From the NCBI GenBank assembly GCA_018340375.1, contig JAFFJZ010000020.1, forward strand, positions 4,154,001 through 4,218,000: DNA of 64,000 bases, read 5' to 3'. Position 1 is the stretch's first letter. Every line of letters begins with the position of its first letter. Of this stretch, positions 1 to 11,085 are shown in pieces. The stretch comes from Gonatopus flavifemur (lineage: Eukaryota; Arthropoda; Insecta; Hymenoptera; Dryinidae). Position numbers and translations under genes: made by a program. The notes under the pieces are model-generated. The model did not search any database, was not told the DNA's origin, and saw only the letters and a list, made by a program, of their open reading frames with translations.

Positions 1-1029
1 AAACCGAATCAAATGCACCAACGATGAAAATCCAGCAGCGTTCATGAAGATCCGGTAATGGTTGTTCGAATACTAGCATTCGCATTTCCTCGAAAATATA
101 TTCGATAAAAATTTGGTGAAATGTTTTTTTTTGTACTAAAAAAAACGATATCATGCTATATGTTAATCGTGATTGAAATAATCATGATTGAGAGGAAAAT
201 TTGAATACATTAAGGACCATAAAACGAAAAAATTCACGTAAAAATGTTCTTCACGGCTATATCAAAATTCATGAAGCTTTGTATTGAATTTTTTATACAC
301 TGTCTTCACCGAAGAAGCATGTCGGGTGGATTAGCGTTACACAAGTTGTATTCTCTTTTCCCTCTTCACCTCGTCCTTCTTTGTCCCTTTTTTTTTTGTT
401 AAGAACGTTCCGTAACTATTCAGAAAAGGTATTAGATCAGAACATTTTTCCCTCTCACTTTACGTGGAAATAGGTGGTTGAAGTGGATTAAATTTTATTC
501 CTGCATTCCTTTTAAAGGGATACCAGGCACCGGATTGTAGCCAATTATTTTCGGTGAGATTATTAAAAAATGCTTGAATGCAATTGAAATATCTCTCTGT
601 CGCTGTAGACGTTTTATGTGTATTAAAACGGCTCTCCATGCGAAGATATCCCAATTTCATTCAAATATTTCGTCATAATTTTCCTGATGAAAATTCAAGA
701 ACGTCAGGAAAGTAATTTATTACATTTCCACGGTGTGAAGTAATTTCGATTCTCCTTAAACATTCAAAAAAGTCTATTTATTTTGTATCGAAATTGAAAA
801 AGAAACAAAATTTGCTGGAACGGAGCTTTTTTCGCTGAGGCGACAGAATTTTCAGTATTATATGTAGGAATAGTAGTCCACAAATTTGAACCTTTCCTCT
901 TCACGAATACATTGTTGTTACATTTATTCATCCACTTATTATCATTTATCATCGACTCGTTCAATGTGATTTTTTTTCTTCAGAATCTCATTAGATTCTA
1001 TCTCACGACTTACTCTTTAAACGTGAATG

Positions 1030-1155
1030 AATCACAGAGAACACGCCGATCGTCGTCGTGAGAGACCGACCCTGGATGTATACAAAGTCTTGGGAGAGTC
1101 TGTCTTCATTGAGAAGTTTCGAGTTCCCACACAATGCATAGTTCTCTCGATTCAG
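1030..1155 (+). other. Candidate non-coding first exon ending in a donor
   Basis: A GC-richer patch in AT-rich surroundings ends in GATTCAG|GTATAAC, a good 5' splice site with its GT at 1156-1157. No long frame crosses it. It could be an untranslated first exon feeding the acceptor at 6243-6244, because exon 6245-6747 begins with an acceptor and so needs an upstream exon. The start position is only a guess from base composition. Other CAG|GT matches exist nearby (for example near 3441), so this is a candidate and no more. Confidence 0.25.
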
Positions 1156-1252
1156 GTATAACGTGCACACAACATCAAATCAGAACCACACAATAAGAGA
1201 CATGGGAGAAAGAACTAACATAGTATGGGTTCGATTGTTTAACGTATGTGTA

Positions 1253-1274
1253 TATATATATATATATATATATA
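1253..1274. repeat. (TA)n microsatellite
   Basis: About eleven TA units, inside an otherwise unremarkable AT-rich stretch. Confidence 0.9.
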
Positions 1275-1882
1275 CACGTGGGTTAAAAATAACAGCAAAG
1301 GTTGTTCTTCAAGGATACAAAGAATATTTGACATTCTTTTCAGAAATTAGATAACACGAAAATATATATCGTACACCGTTTTATTTCATGACTTTTTTAT
1401 GAATCCAATGAAGAAGTTACTTCACTTCACCATTACGGGATTCGAAAAGTTGAAAAATCCAACAGGGAACAGGCAGCTGTCGGAAGAAAGGGAAGGGAAA
1501 AGCTCCACAGTGTATATCGGGGTAGAATTGAAATCGAGAAGCAATTCCATTATAATGGAGTGGCAATACTTTGCGAATGAATGCAATGCTGTACGCTTCC
1601 AAACACAGTTTCTCCTCACTTTCCCCGAGTTTGACAGTCATCGAGTTCGTTTCTAAGACTCGCTTTTTCCGTGCCGAGGGAATTTTCTCTGTACTAACGG
1701 CCAATCAACGTTTCATCCTTATCAGTTCTCTCCCTTCCGAATGCCGTTTTGCTACAGTTGTTTCTTTCAAGATATCAGAAGGAGAGAACAAGAGAGGAGG
1801 TGGATTTATTTTTCACGAACAAGAATGTACCATCGTGAATTTTTATTGTATGGTACACATTGAATAAAACATTGCCTTCTTT

Positions 1883-1909
1883 TTTCTCTCTCTCTCTCTC
1901 TCTCTCTCT
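1883..1909. repeat. (TC)n microsatellite
   Basis: An uninterrupted TC run of about thirteen units after a T-rich tract. Confidence 0.9.
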
Positions 1910-3455
1910 TGAGATTTGTAGTTGCTAATGTTGGGGAGTGCGAATCGATTTACACGGTGGTGAAAAGCATTGATAATCAATATTTATTCACGAATTCTTC
2001 GAGTTGTGTTTGTGTTTATTGTGAAATGTTTGAATTTCATTATCACAAAAGCGAGAACACATGGTCTCGAGAGATTGGCAATGTTTAGGGAGATTCGAGG
2101 ATGTGAAGGATCAGGGGAAAGAATCCAAAGCAAAGGCATTCTCTTGCAGCCGAACATACAGTCTGTCTGTTTTATTTTCATTCGATATCCGTTTGGAAAT
2201 CCCCTTGAAGTTGAAATTAGCGATCAAAACCTAGCAGCTGAGTGAAGTAACTCTCAATAGGGAAATCTTAACATGGATTTAAGCGATAGAAACTGCCAAT
2301 TGGAAGCTACTCGATCAAGTTTTTGGATAAAAAAGGCTCGAAGTTCAGTCCAAAACTGCAGCAGTTGGGCGCTAGTTTCAGCGATGGGCCATGATTCATT
2401 TCTGCACACGATACGCCATGCTTTAGTCCATGAAAGGGAATCAATCATGATCGATCATCTCATATGTTCAGCCTTTCAGGGGTTCATTTCATAATTGTGT
2501 CGCTCGAAGCTTCCGAACGTGCTTGTTAACGTTCCAACTACTCCTCATGCTTTGTATAATACCCTAAACATGGGTCCATAATTATACAACTTGCTTTTTC
2601 TTGGATTCTTATCAATTTTGAAATCCTTGTCGAATAAATATATAGAATTCATAAAATTTCGCTTGTAAACATGTTTTAATAAAACGTTTGAGATGGAAAT
2701 TTCAGTGGGTTTTGAGAGAATACAATCTGAAACTTTTATCACACTATGTGGGTTTTGTATGCCATATCTCCCAAGAGGCTCTCTACCACGTACCTGTGCA
2801 CTTGATAAGACGATCTTCCTTTCACACGATACTTCATAAGAACACGATTCCGATATAGCACGTCTAATACGTTTGCTGTTACTCATTCACGTACGAAGTT
2901 TACGATTGAGATCAAGAGTTTCACAATACACCTGTGGTTTTTATTAGAATTCATGAAGCTGGCTTGACGCGCATTATCGTTGAGATTAATATAGAAGCAA
3001 CAATTCCAAGGTATCGAAACATCTGCCTTTGATGCCCAAAAGCAGTCGCCACAAAATAGAATCCTTTTAATAACTCGGATGAGCATGAAGAATGCAATAA
3101 AAAAGTCGCTATTATGTCTTATGAATGAATATCCTTGAGCTCTTTTGCTTTGATTTTGAACAATAATTGTGGCAGTATTACAAAAAGACGATATTTTTGC
3201 ATCGTGGAGAAACAATTACTAAGAATTTCAAACTTCGAGAAAATTTTTTTATTGCAAAATCCCTTTCCGACGATGAAGGGGAATTGTTTTCTTTCCCGTC
3301 GAAAATAGGGGACCCCTATATGTTGAATCATGGCGAAGAGCTCTCACTCTATGGGGGAACTTTCGAGGATAGTACAAGTTTTTCATTTGACTCTTTGATA
3401 AATCATAAATCAAGAAACATATTTTTGAGAGTACACATTCAGGTGGGAAAGAGAA

Positions 3456-3478
3456 GTAGCAGCAGCAGCAGCAGTAGC
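3456..3478. repeat. (AGC)n microsatellite
   Basis: AGTAGCAGCAGCAGCAGCAG lies in a frame open on both strands (3167-3523 and 3249-3560). The frames have no ATG-initiated support or splice context, so I treat them as chance. Confidence 0.85.
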
Positions 3479-4689
3479 ATAAAAAGGTGGATTCGGGGAT
3501 GGACAGAGATAAGTACAGAATGAAAGAAACATAAAGGATCTTGCTCTCCCTCCCTCTCATGATTGCAGGACATCAGATACGGGCACGAATAGTCGGAAAG
3601 AAAAGAGTTTTGAAAGGAGACAGAGAATGGAGAAAAGAGAGACCGAAAGATTACATAAAAGGCAAATCGATCGATCGAACGCGGAAAGTAACGATGAGAT
3701 TCTCGAGTCTTATCTTTTTCCCAATTGTTGAACTAACCGATCGGCTCTACTTCTCTCTATTGAGAAGAAAAATGGGATCGCTCTTTATTTTCTCTCCATA
3801 CCTTCTTCTATATGGACAGAGAAAATATCTGCGACATTAAGTTAGAGTAGAAAAGAGTCTCACGTTTATGTTATGAAATGGGCTCTTTGGGAACACACCA
3901 TCCATGGCAAGTATCAAATCGATATGTATTTTTTATTCCAAGGAAAATCATCGGGAAGATATTGGCGTGAGGGGATAATAGCGCTTGATTTTCTTTTCAT
4001 TTATTTTTGTTTCGTCTTTTTCTCCTTTTTCTCGTTCATACTACAAAAATAGAAGACGTGTGGATACGTAAGCAAGGGTTCAAATGCGAAAAAGAACGGT
4101 ATCTACTTATTGAATCAAATAATGTATATACATTCTGTAATAGGTATCGATTCGATTTCTATGTCCAACCACTCGGGAGTGAAAGAGATGTCCAAAGTCG
4201 ATGATGAGTTCAGAGCCTCGGAAGAAAACAAACAATTCTTTTGGTTGCATTGTTGTTAGCGTTAAAAACATTCATCGTGAAGACTGGTGGATCATTTTTG
4301 AATTGTATTTGTTTTATCGAGTCTTCACGTTGATGGCTTTGGGAATTTTACGTCAACTTCTTCTCCTGATGGAATGAATTGCGCAATGGCAATGACGGAT
4401 GCTGAGAATTGAATATACTGTGTTCAATCCAGGGTTAGTTGGAATTGGATTAGAGTTGGAGTTCGATAAATTACGGATCAGTTAGTGTGAGTTGGTGTAC
4501 ATTCTCGTTCAATGAACGTCCAACCAATAATTTGGCTTTCTTTTTTTAGATATCTTGAGAGATCATTGAGAATAGCTTGAGGGGTAATATCACCTTGTGT
4601 TCATTAAATCGAGGGTCATTTTTTCGGAGTGATTTGCAATGAGTGGGAAGATTTATTATTTTGTGATTTTCCTCATTTTGATGATACTT

Positions 4690-5100
4690 TTTGCGTGAAA
4701 ACAAGAACAGGTATTGAACGAGCTATTATTACTGACATACTATTTATGAAAAATTCATTGTTTGCTGACTATCACAGGAATCTTTTTAGCTATGGCATCG
4801 ATTTTCTACTTGTAACATTCTTTACATATATAATACTAAAAATGTTGCTGCCTCAGCGAATAATTCGCTGCTACAACTAAATGATTAGCTGACGTAGTAA
4901 ATCAATTGTAGCAAATTTTTTGCTATCACAGCAATATTTTGAGCTCCGACAACGATTGCTTGGCTGTGGCAGTAAAAAATGTTTGTTGCTACAGCAAAGA
5001 ATCTATTCAGCTGTGGCAGCGAATTTTCAGTTAGGTTAGCAAAAAGAAATACAGTCAAATTGCATTTTGCTGTCCCAGTGAATTTTGTTTTCTCCGTATA
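4690..5100. mobile_element. Degraded GCTGTGGCAGC-family MITE
   Basis: At least eight GCTGNNNCAGC-like motifs occur between 4847 and 5080, ending TTTTCTCCGTATAC near 5100. The left terminus is not clear. Confidence 0.5.
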
Positions 5101-6244
5101 CACGAATTTCTTTCTTCCATGTAGTCGATTCCCCGGGTGTTTGCAATCAAATTGGAAACAATTATTGTTCACCTAAGTTCTTGGGATTTCATACAAAAGA
5201 CGGGAGTTTGAGCTGAAAAAACATTTTAACCTCGCAGACAATTTTCCGACGTGATTTGATGTGCTTCCGTGTGGTTTTGATGGCTCATTTGATCGCATTA
5301 AACTCCACTGAGAAACTTGAACGAGTTTAATTAAAAATCGCGAGTTGTTTACTCTGTTGTAATTTAGACTTCTCAGAACCCACATCGCTTTGTGAACTCG
5401 GATGAAGAGAATTCGGAATATTTCAAAACATGATTCACAATATCAACATTTCAGCTGTTTTTCTTTCTACGTCAATCATAAATATTCATAGTGTTTCAAT
5501 AGTTTGAAATTAAGGAAATAAAACAACAATATTCAAATCGCACGATAGAGTTATCGAGAATTTATCAGAGAAAAAAGAACTCTGGAAGTAATATTTAAAA
5601 TCCATGAAGTACACAATTTCATTATATTTATACCTTGAACATCAACTAAGAGAAGACACTTGGTGCTCGTATTGCCGACATATCATACCTACTAACACTG
5701 TGACACAGACCTTGGGTTCATCTAAGCGATATTCGATTTCTTTACAAACGTCTCGGATTTTATCGACGTTTCGTAAGTCTCCTCCTTTCTTTTCTACTAA
5801 CCCCTTTATCAGGCTTCTATGCAAACGATCTGCCCATTGATAAAGCGTACTTTCGAAAAGAACTTTGAAACTTTATTGTGATTCAGAGTATTCCTAGTAT
5901 ATTATATTCTCCTTACAATCGTCATCGCTTGAATACTTAAACAAAGATTACTTGGGAAACGTAACAAGGAACCTGATTCTTATGTACAAAAAGATAAACT
6001 CTGGATGATAAATGTTGTATATTTTTTTTTCTTACATGCCAAAATTGTTATGTGAAAACTTGTTGAGTAAATTATAAGATAAATTAAGATACACAGCAAT
6101 CATGTTGTCAAAGGATAATAAAACAGTGGGATAATATGAAACGTGTAATCGATACGTAACGTATCCAACATCATCCGCTGACTCACGATCGTAAGTTTCG
6201 AAAGAATCAACAAAAGAACATTTCTTCTTTCTTCCTCCCATTAG

Positions 6245-6433
6245 ACGGGATCTATCGAGGCAGGATTATCGGTGAACCCATTTTTATGATAAGACTTCCA
6301 TAATGATAATCGAGAGATAAGAAAACTTGAAAGGACTGACTGAAGGGAAAAATGGAGATGGACGAGACACAGGGGGAGTCGAAGAAGGGTTCCTGGGAGA
6401 GACCGGGGTAAACCTTTGGAAAGAAGAAAAAGA
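6245..6433 (+). other. 5' untranslated part of exon 2, with upstream ORFs
   Basis: The exon begins after a strong acceptor, a pyrimidine-rich run ending in CTCCCATTAG at 6235-6244. An in-frame TGA at 6341-6343 closes the main frame upstream, so translation must start downstream of it. The leader holds short upstream ORFs starting at 6286 (5 codons), near 6303 and at 6352 (18 codons). The last begins MEMDETQGESKK and stops at 6409. A second possible donor, GGG|GTAAAC at 6408, would also leave phase 2. It would make the 6352 ORF an alternative N terminus, but it is weaker than the donor at 6748. Confidence 0.5.
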
Positions 6434-6747
6434 ATGCACAAACATACTAGTCAGCTTCGTGGCCCAAGTGGCCATGCCAACAACAAAGGCCCCGTAAGAA
6501 GATGGAACAGTTTTCATGGTGGTGGTGTTGGTGGTGGTGGAGGAGGAGGAAGTAATAACTTCAACGACAGCGGTCTCGGCAACGGGAATAGCAGCCCGGT
6601 TTCTGGGATGATTGCTAGAGTCCCACAAGAACCCCTCAGGGCAATGCCAAAAGCCGTACAAGCCTTGAGAAGCGAAAGTGTGGATAGAAGCCACCGTATT
6701 CAACCACCTCCGCCTCCCGCTTTTCCACGAAGGAGATTCTCCGTTTG
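6434..6747 (+). CDS. N-terminal coding segment of the + strand gene (exon 2 coding part)
   Basis: The first ATG in the long frame is at 6434; a TTG at 6416 in the same frame is not a likely eukaryotic start. The 104 complete codons begin MHKHTSQLRG. They include a glycine run (residues about 30-40), a Ser/Asn-rich linker, then VPQEPLRAMPKAVQALRSES, a polyproline stretch and FPRRRFSV. RRFS fits the R-R-x-S pattern of basophilic kinases such as PKA. The exon ends TTTG|GTGAGT at 6747/6748, leaving TG, which the C at 18350 completes to a Cys codon. The segment reads as an intrinsically disordered N terminus. The opposite strand is also open (6284-6778), but its Ser/Thr/Phe composition looks like a shadow. 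The family is not recognised. Confidence 0.62.
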
Positions 6748-6844
6748 GTGAGTTTATCGTTATCCAAATGAAAATCATATCACCCCAAGATTGATCTATT
6801 TTCTCCTTCTCCGGAGGGTCGCGTAAAGCTTGTGACGAGCTCGT

Positions 6845-7553
6845 CTATTGTTGCAGTGACGAACTCGTCCATACCAATTGCCAACCTGAAACAAATTAAA
6901 TATGATTAATAATCTGGAGACATACTAAGAAATTGGAACGATAAACCCTTACCTGGGGAACATTGCGGTAGCAACGCTTCGACTGCTCTCTCAGACGCCC
7001 TCGTCTTATCCTCTGGGTGGTAGCGTACCTGTAAATCAAAGAATTGTAATGAATAGGGATGTTAAAGATAAGGTTGTTAGGCTAAGGCAAGAGTGGCATA
7101 CCTGTTGTGAAATATCCCAATGTTGGTGATCCGGGTTATGGTAACCTGTAACAAAGGACTTGTTAAGTGAAGTCAGAGATGAATTGAAGAGATTGCTAAC
7201 GCAATGTTAAAATCATGGTCCGTATCACGTTTTTTTCTTTTGAAGAAAATTATGCGATTGGTTGAATTTTGGTTCTAAGTCAATCAGCATGGAAGGATAG
7301 ACGGAAAACGTGATACCACCAATCAGAAACTGGACCATAGTTTTCATATATCGTTAGCAATCCCTCCAACTCATCTCTGGTAAAGTATAAAACCTGGAAA
7401 TTGAAAGAACGACACAGAAGCTTACCACTCAGAGAAACCCCAGTTCGACCTGTAAAATGGAAGAATATTTGATTAGAATTCAAATTAGAAATTAATCAAA
7501 GAATAACAATTGTATAGTTTACCTGTATAGAATGAAATCCCGACACGAACCAT
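6845..7553 (-). CDS. Compact five-exon antisense gene in the first intron (71 codons)
   Basis: On the - strand the exons are 7553-7523, 7449-7426, 7145-7102, 7028-6953 and 6885-6845. Every donor is G|GTAAA, G|GTAAG, CAG|GTATG or CAG|GTAAG, and every acceptor ends TACAG or TTCAG. Introns are 73, 280, 73 and 67 bases. ATG at 7553-7551 directly follows an in-frame TGA. The frame crosses all four junctions (phases 1, 1, 0, 1) and stops at TAG 6847-6845. The product has 71 residues: MVRVGISFYTGRTGVSLS, GYHNPDHQHWDISQQ, VRYHPEDKTRASERAVEALL and a Trp/Ser/Gln tail. Exon 2 is only 24 bases. There is no signal peptide, transmembrane segment or known domain. An alternative 38-codon frame starts in exon 4 (MFPRLAIG, then MDEFVTATIDELVTS), so this may be a spliced non-coding RNA. 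No poly(A) signal is close downstream. Confidence 0.5.
7185..7382. repeat. Imperfect inverted repeat inside intron 2 of the antisense gene
   Basis: AGATTGCTAACG near 7190 faces CGTTAGCAATCC near 7370. Further matches lie inward: ATGGTCCGTATCACG against CGTGATACC and GGACCATAG. The arms are about 50-60 bases with a loop of about 80. The transcript would fold here, bringing the ends of the 280-base intron together. Confidence 0.55.
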
Positions 7554-7620
7554 TCAATAAAATACACCGCGAAAGAGATTAAAACGCGCAAGTGAAACTT
7601 CACCGCACACGATTATTCAC
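7554..7620 (-). promoter_or_regulatory. Likely 5' leader and start region of the antisense gene
   Basis: Read on the - strand, this stretch has a TTTCACTT initiator-like site near 7596-7603, then GC-rich leader sequence running to the ATG at 7553. It abuts a fold-back element at 7628-7857, which may supply or interrupt the promoter. There is no TATA box. The assignment rests on position. Confidence 0.25.
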
Positions 7621-7627
7621 TGGTTAA

Positions 7628-7857
7628 ACCAGGGGGCATAAATTCAAATAGAAAAATTTTAGACTGATTTCAGCGCGGTCGTACGGAAGAGCACTGGAAA
7701 TAATTTTACATGGATACACTAACACAAGTCATGAACAAATCATAATAGTTTTGCAAGTAGTAATAGTGTATTCATGAAAACTATTTCCAGTGCCCTTCCG
7801 TACGGCGGCGCTGAAATCGGTCTAAAAATTTTCTATTTGAGTTTACGCCCCCTTGGT
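7628..7857. mobile_element. Fold-back element
   Basis: The two arms of about 90 bases start ACCAGGGGGCATAAATTC and end as its near reverse complement at 7841-7857. They share an inner match with CGGTCGTACGGAAG and CACTGGAAATA. The centre is AT-rich. No clear target duplication was found. Confidence 0.6.
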
Positions 7858-8055
7858 GCGATACCCGAGCGAGAGTGTTTCGTTTCACAACCGACAGATG
7901 ACAGACGATTTGCCCGCGGCTAGGAAAAACCCAAGCAGGGAATAAGACGAGGTGTGAGAGCACTGAGAGAAATTTTTCTACCCAGATCCAAATCTACTTG
8001 AACAGAAAAGATCAAAAGGTGGGAGATACCGCTCCACCAAGTAAAGGATAGAAGG

Positions 8056-8262
8056 CAGTGATGCCAGATTCGAAACCGTTTTTACTCTCTCCATCGACCG
8101 CTTCCCCTTTCTCACACCCTGTGGATTGAATCGGGCGAGCGAGAAAGAAAGAGTAACTATCACTCTCTCGCTCGCCCGGCTTAATTTGCATGGTGGGAGA
8201 AGGGAGAAGCGGTCGATGGAGAGGGTGAAAACGGTCTCGGCCTCGAATCTGGCATATCACTG
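8056..8262. mobile_element. hAT-type MITE, 207 bp
   Basis: The element is a near-complete hairpin with ends CAGTGATGCCAGATTCGA and its complement. It is flanked by an exact 8-base target duplication ATAGAAGG at 8048-8055 and 8263-8270. The 8-base duplication and CAGTG start are diagnostic of hAT transposition. It is the same family as 16225-16435. Confidence 0.85.
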
Positions 8263-8300
8263 ATAGAAGGCCCGGTCGTATGCTTGCAGACGATCGCTAG

Positions 8301-8531
8301 CTAGGTTTGTTTAGGGAAGGGAGTGGTCGACAGAAAAGAAACCGTCGCCAGAGAGTCGAAGCTGGTTAGGGTACTTCGTGACAAGGATGGCAATAATACT
8401 CCTTGCTCACTAGGGGCAAAGTTCAGCCCAACTGGGGTTTGATAGTAGCCACCCTCACACAGGGAAGAACGCAACCAGGAAAGCCTTGAATAGGCTGATT
8501 CTGTTTGATCTTGAATATATTCGCTCTTCAT
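8301..8531 (-). other. GC-rich 76-codon open frame of unknown status
   Basis: ATG at 8531 opens a frame including RLSWLRSSLCEGGYY and PSEQGVLLPSLSRS. The region (8290-8620) is richer in GC than most of the window. It lies between a hAT MITE and a possible LTR. I see no domain and no convincing splice sites. It could be a decayed retroelement segment. Confidence 0.15.
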
Positions 8532-8623
8532 GGGTCAGGGCAATCACCGTCTACTTAGAATTCAAGATCCCGGGATCTGCAACGGGTTGGTCTCCTTCTG
8601 AGCCAATCCGCTTGCCTAGAAGA

Positions 8624-9290
8624 ATTTGTTACTAGATTATCACTAGTATTCCACTAGATATTGAGTCAGCGCGATTTGTAGGAAGGCTAAATACCTCATA
8701 CCGGTACTTTACGTCTAGTAAAGGATTTGATATGCTACGCACCGCGTCTCGTACTGTTAGAACCGCGCCTCGCAATATAACTTTCCGTTGGACCGAGAGT
8801 ATAACGTCGCGGTCGCATGTACACACGTTATAGGATATAAGTGTCAGACTGCGTAGTCCGGAATTGATCAATCCTTTATATTCACTGTAAAAAATTGCTT
8901 CCTAAAGTTCATACAGATGTATGTGAAGCAATTAACATATACATTTTGTATTGAATTTTCAAAACTTCTTTGGCTTTTCATATGAAATTTTATGATATCT
9001 CATACAGAATGATGATTTTTCATGCATTTTTATATGAATTTTCACACATTTTGCATTAAATTTCATGAATTCATGATTGAACTTGATTTCAATTACAAGT
9101 TTCAGAATTTTCATATACATCTGATATCGGAAATTTCAGAATATTTTTTACAGTGATTGTTTTGTCATCGATTTATATTAATTTGTAGTAATTAGTCGTA
9201 AGTTTGATTTTGTGAATTCTTTGAGTTAATTGAGATTTGAATAAATTCCATCGTTTAAAATTTATACCTTGACTTGTTTTCTTGTAATCA
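8624..9290 (+). mobile_element. Possible solo LTR, interrupted by a MITE
   Basis: The segment begins TGTTAC and ends GTAATCA, with a GC-rich 5' half. An AATAAA-like polyadenylation site (GAATAAATTCC, near 9240) lies just before the end. A 273-bp MITE sits at 8883-9155. The GC-rich sequence after it (9297-9375) could be adjoining internal retroelement sequence. No target duplication or coding domain was found. Confidence 0.25.
8883..9155. mobile_element. MITE with CACTGTAAAAAAT ends
   Basis: CACTGTAAAAAATTG at 8883 is the inverse of the end at 9139-9155 (AATATTTTTTACAGTG). The interior is rich in inverted ATACATCTG-type matches. Related ends occur at 12512-12957, 17023-17212 and 43642-43823. 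Confidence 0.6.
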
Positions 9291-10936
9291 ATGATCTGTG
9301 ACCCGCGTTCCCCAACTCAGCCGGAACGAACCTTGGTTATCCGACGAGCAAGGGGCATTAATTGGGGGTTAATTCTTCAATTATCGATATCTTCAACGCG
9401 TTAAGGTCATAACGAAACGTCACAAGATTTGAAATTTCATTCCGTAAGCGAGATCTGGTAGGTCTAGTTTTATAACAAGAATAGTTGGCAAAATTGAACG
9501 ATCTATACTTAGATATATTATATATGTACAGGGAGAAGAGCTAGAACATTCGCACTCACTTGCTTTCACAAAAGTTCTTGCGGAAGAATATTATCATTTT
9601 AATCGGAGCATGAATCTTTTGCGATCAATTCAAAAATACTGGATTTTTATCTTTCATTCAATTCAAACGGTCAGAGAGTTTTAGACGTTTCAAATTAAAA
9701 TGATGATGTTAAGAAACACGATGAATGACACTCGAAACTGATAAATCGTATAGATTACTTTTATCTCGGATGTAAACCACGCGTTCATTACCCAACAACC
9801 CTTCCCCGCGTGCTTGAAAAATCAAGGTATCGTGATGAAAAATGATACCCTCTCTTCGAGCACTCGAAATCTTTTTCCTCATTGAAATTCCATCACTCGG
9901 ATCGTTCATTCGTTATGTTCGATGAACATAATTCGAATGAGACGACCCAGCGACGGCTGGTAACGGTAATTAAAATCATTATGAACGAGAATTGGAAGCC
10001 CCAATTGAATACACGTCTAATGGATAGACGTTTTGATGGGGTTTGTCGGATCCAATAGGGGTCGTCGAATCAGGAAAAAAGAACGAGTGTACGGGAGGAA
10101 AGGGTTGAGGATGATATGGAAGCCCTAAACACGTCATTCATGTCGAATTTTATTTCCTGCGACTTTTATAGACGCGATATGTTAGGCATGCTTTATGCAT
10201 GTGTTACGCATCAAAGAGTGATGCTTGTATACAACTTGAAAACAAGATGCGAAAAGAAAAGAAGAGACGAAGAGATTCTTTAGGTCAATAGCCTTAAACA
10301 ACCTCACTCATACTTTGCTTTCTCCTTTCCCCTCCTTTTTGTCATGTTGGTTGGCATTGACGTTTCGTTGGGGAGAAGTGATAGCGCTGTTACGTCGATA
10401 TTCAATTCAAAAGAATTTTCTGCCGTGAGAGAGTGGTTGGTTGATAATTCATATTCATTGTAATATAATTGAATGATGCAATAACTTCGTTATCTCATGA
10501 CGATTGATTACAATAAAAAGGATGTGCTTTTTCTCTTTGCTGCACGAATGTTCAATCAGCAATTGAGGTTTCAGAGTTATACAATTTAGATGAAATTGAA
10601 ATAGATCTGGCGTTATACGAGTTAACATACAGTATACATATTTTCTCAATTAATTTCTAATTCTGTTGAGGAAGAATAACTCATCGTGATACAGTCACTT
10701 CGGTCATTACGAAAACAAATAGTTATATTGAAATCACGGGAAAAGGTTTGATTTTTAATTGAATTATTCATTTCATGCGGAATCCACTGGAGTTCAGAGT
10801 CAGAATCCTGATAAATTTACATAGAGGTACCGTGTGTTACCATAGCAACACGAGCAATACGACTCACGTTAATATAAGTAACATTTTTTCTCATGCTCGT
10901 TTTACTTGATTTGACAGCAACTTCTGTAAACACTAT
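9291..10936. other. No supported gene
   Basis: A GC-richer patch at 9297-9375 may be retroelement remnant. Otherwise AT-rich intron of the + strand gene with no element recognised. Confidence 0.5.
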
Positions 10937-11082
10937 ACCTTGGTGAAAATGAAGCGTTGAAGCGCAACGAAAACGCAAGCGAAGAGTCACCTAAGCGTAA
11001 TTTAGGAGGGGATTGGAACATTTTTACGTTTCATTTGTTTCGATATCCGCTTTCTCCACTTTTGAATCTTCACTAGGGTACA
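10937..11082. repeat. Short dispersed repeat, copy 1
   Basis: This repeat matches 13216-13374 in direct orientation at roughly three-quarters identity, sharing TGAAAATGAAG, GTAATTTAGGA and TTTCATTTGTTTC-type blocks. The ends TACCTTGGTGAA and TTCACTAGGGTA are imperfect inverts, so it is probably a small MITE. Confidence 0.5.
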
Positions 11083-11085
11083 CTG

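Larger units (their letters stand above)
1156..4689. other. No supported gene
   Basis: AT-rich sequence with the microsatellites listed. Open frames at 1399-1867, 2545-3215 and 3541-3840 lack motifs, and most are matched by frames on the other strand. Confidence 0.5.

Noticed and set aside
6284..6778. 164-codon - strand frame opposite exon 6245-6747
   Set aside because: Its Ser/Thr/Phe-rich product looks like the complement of a Gly/Pro/Arg-rich exon; it has no acceptor of its own and the + strand fits phase with downstream exons.
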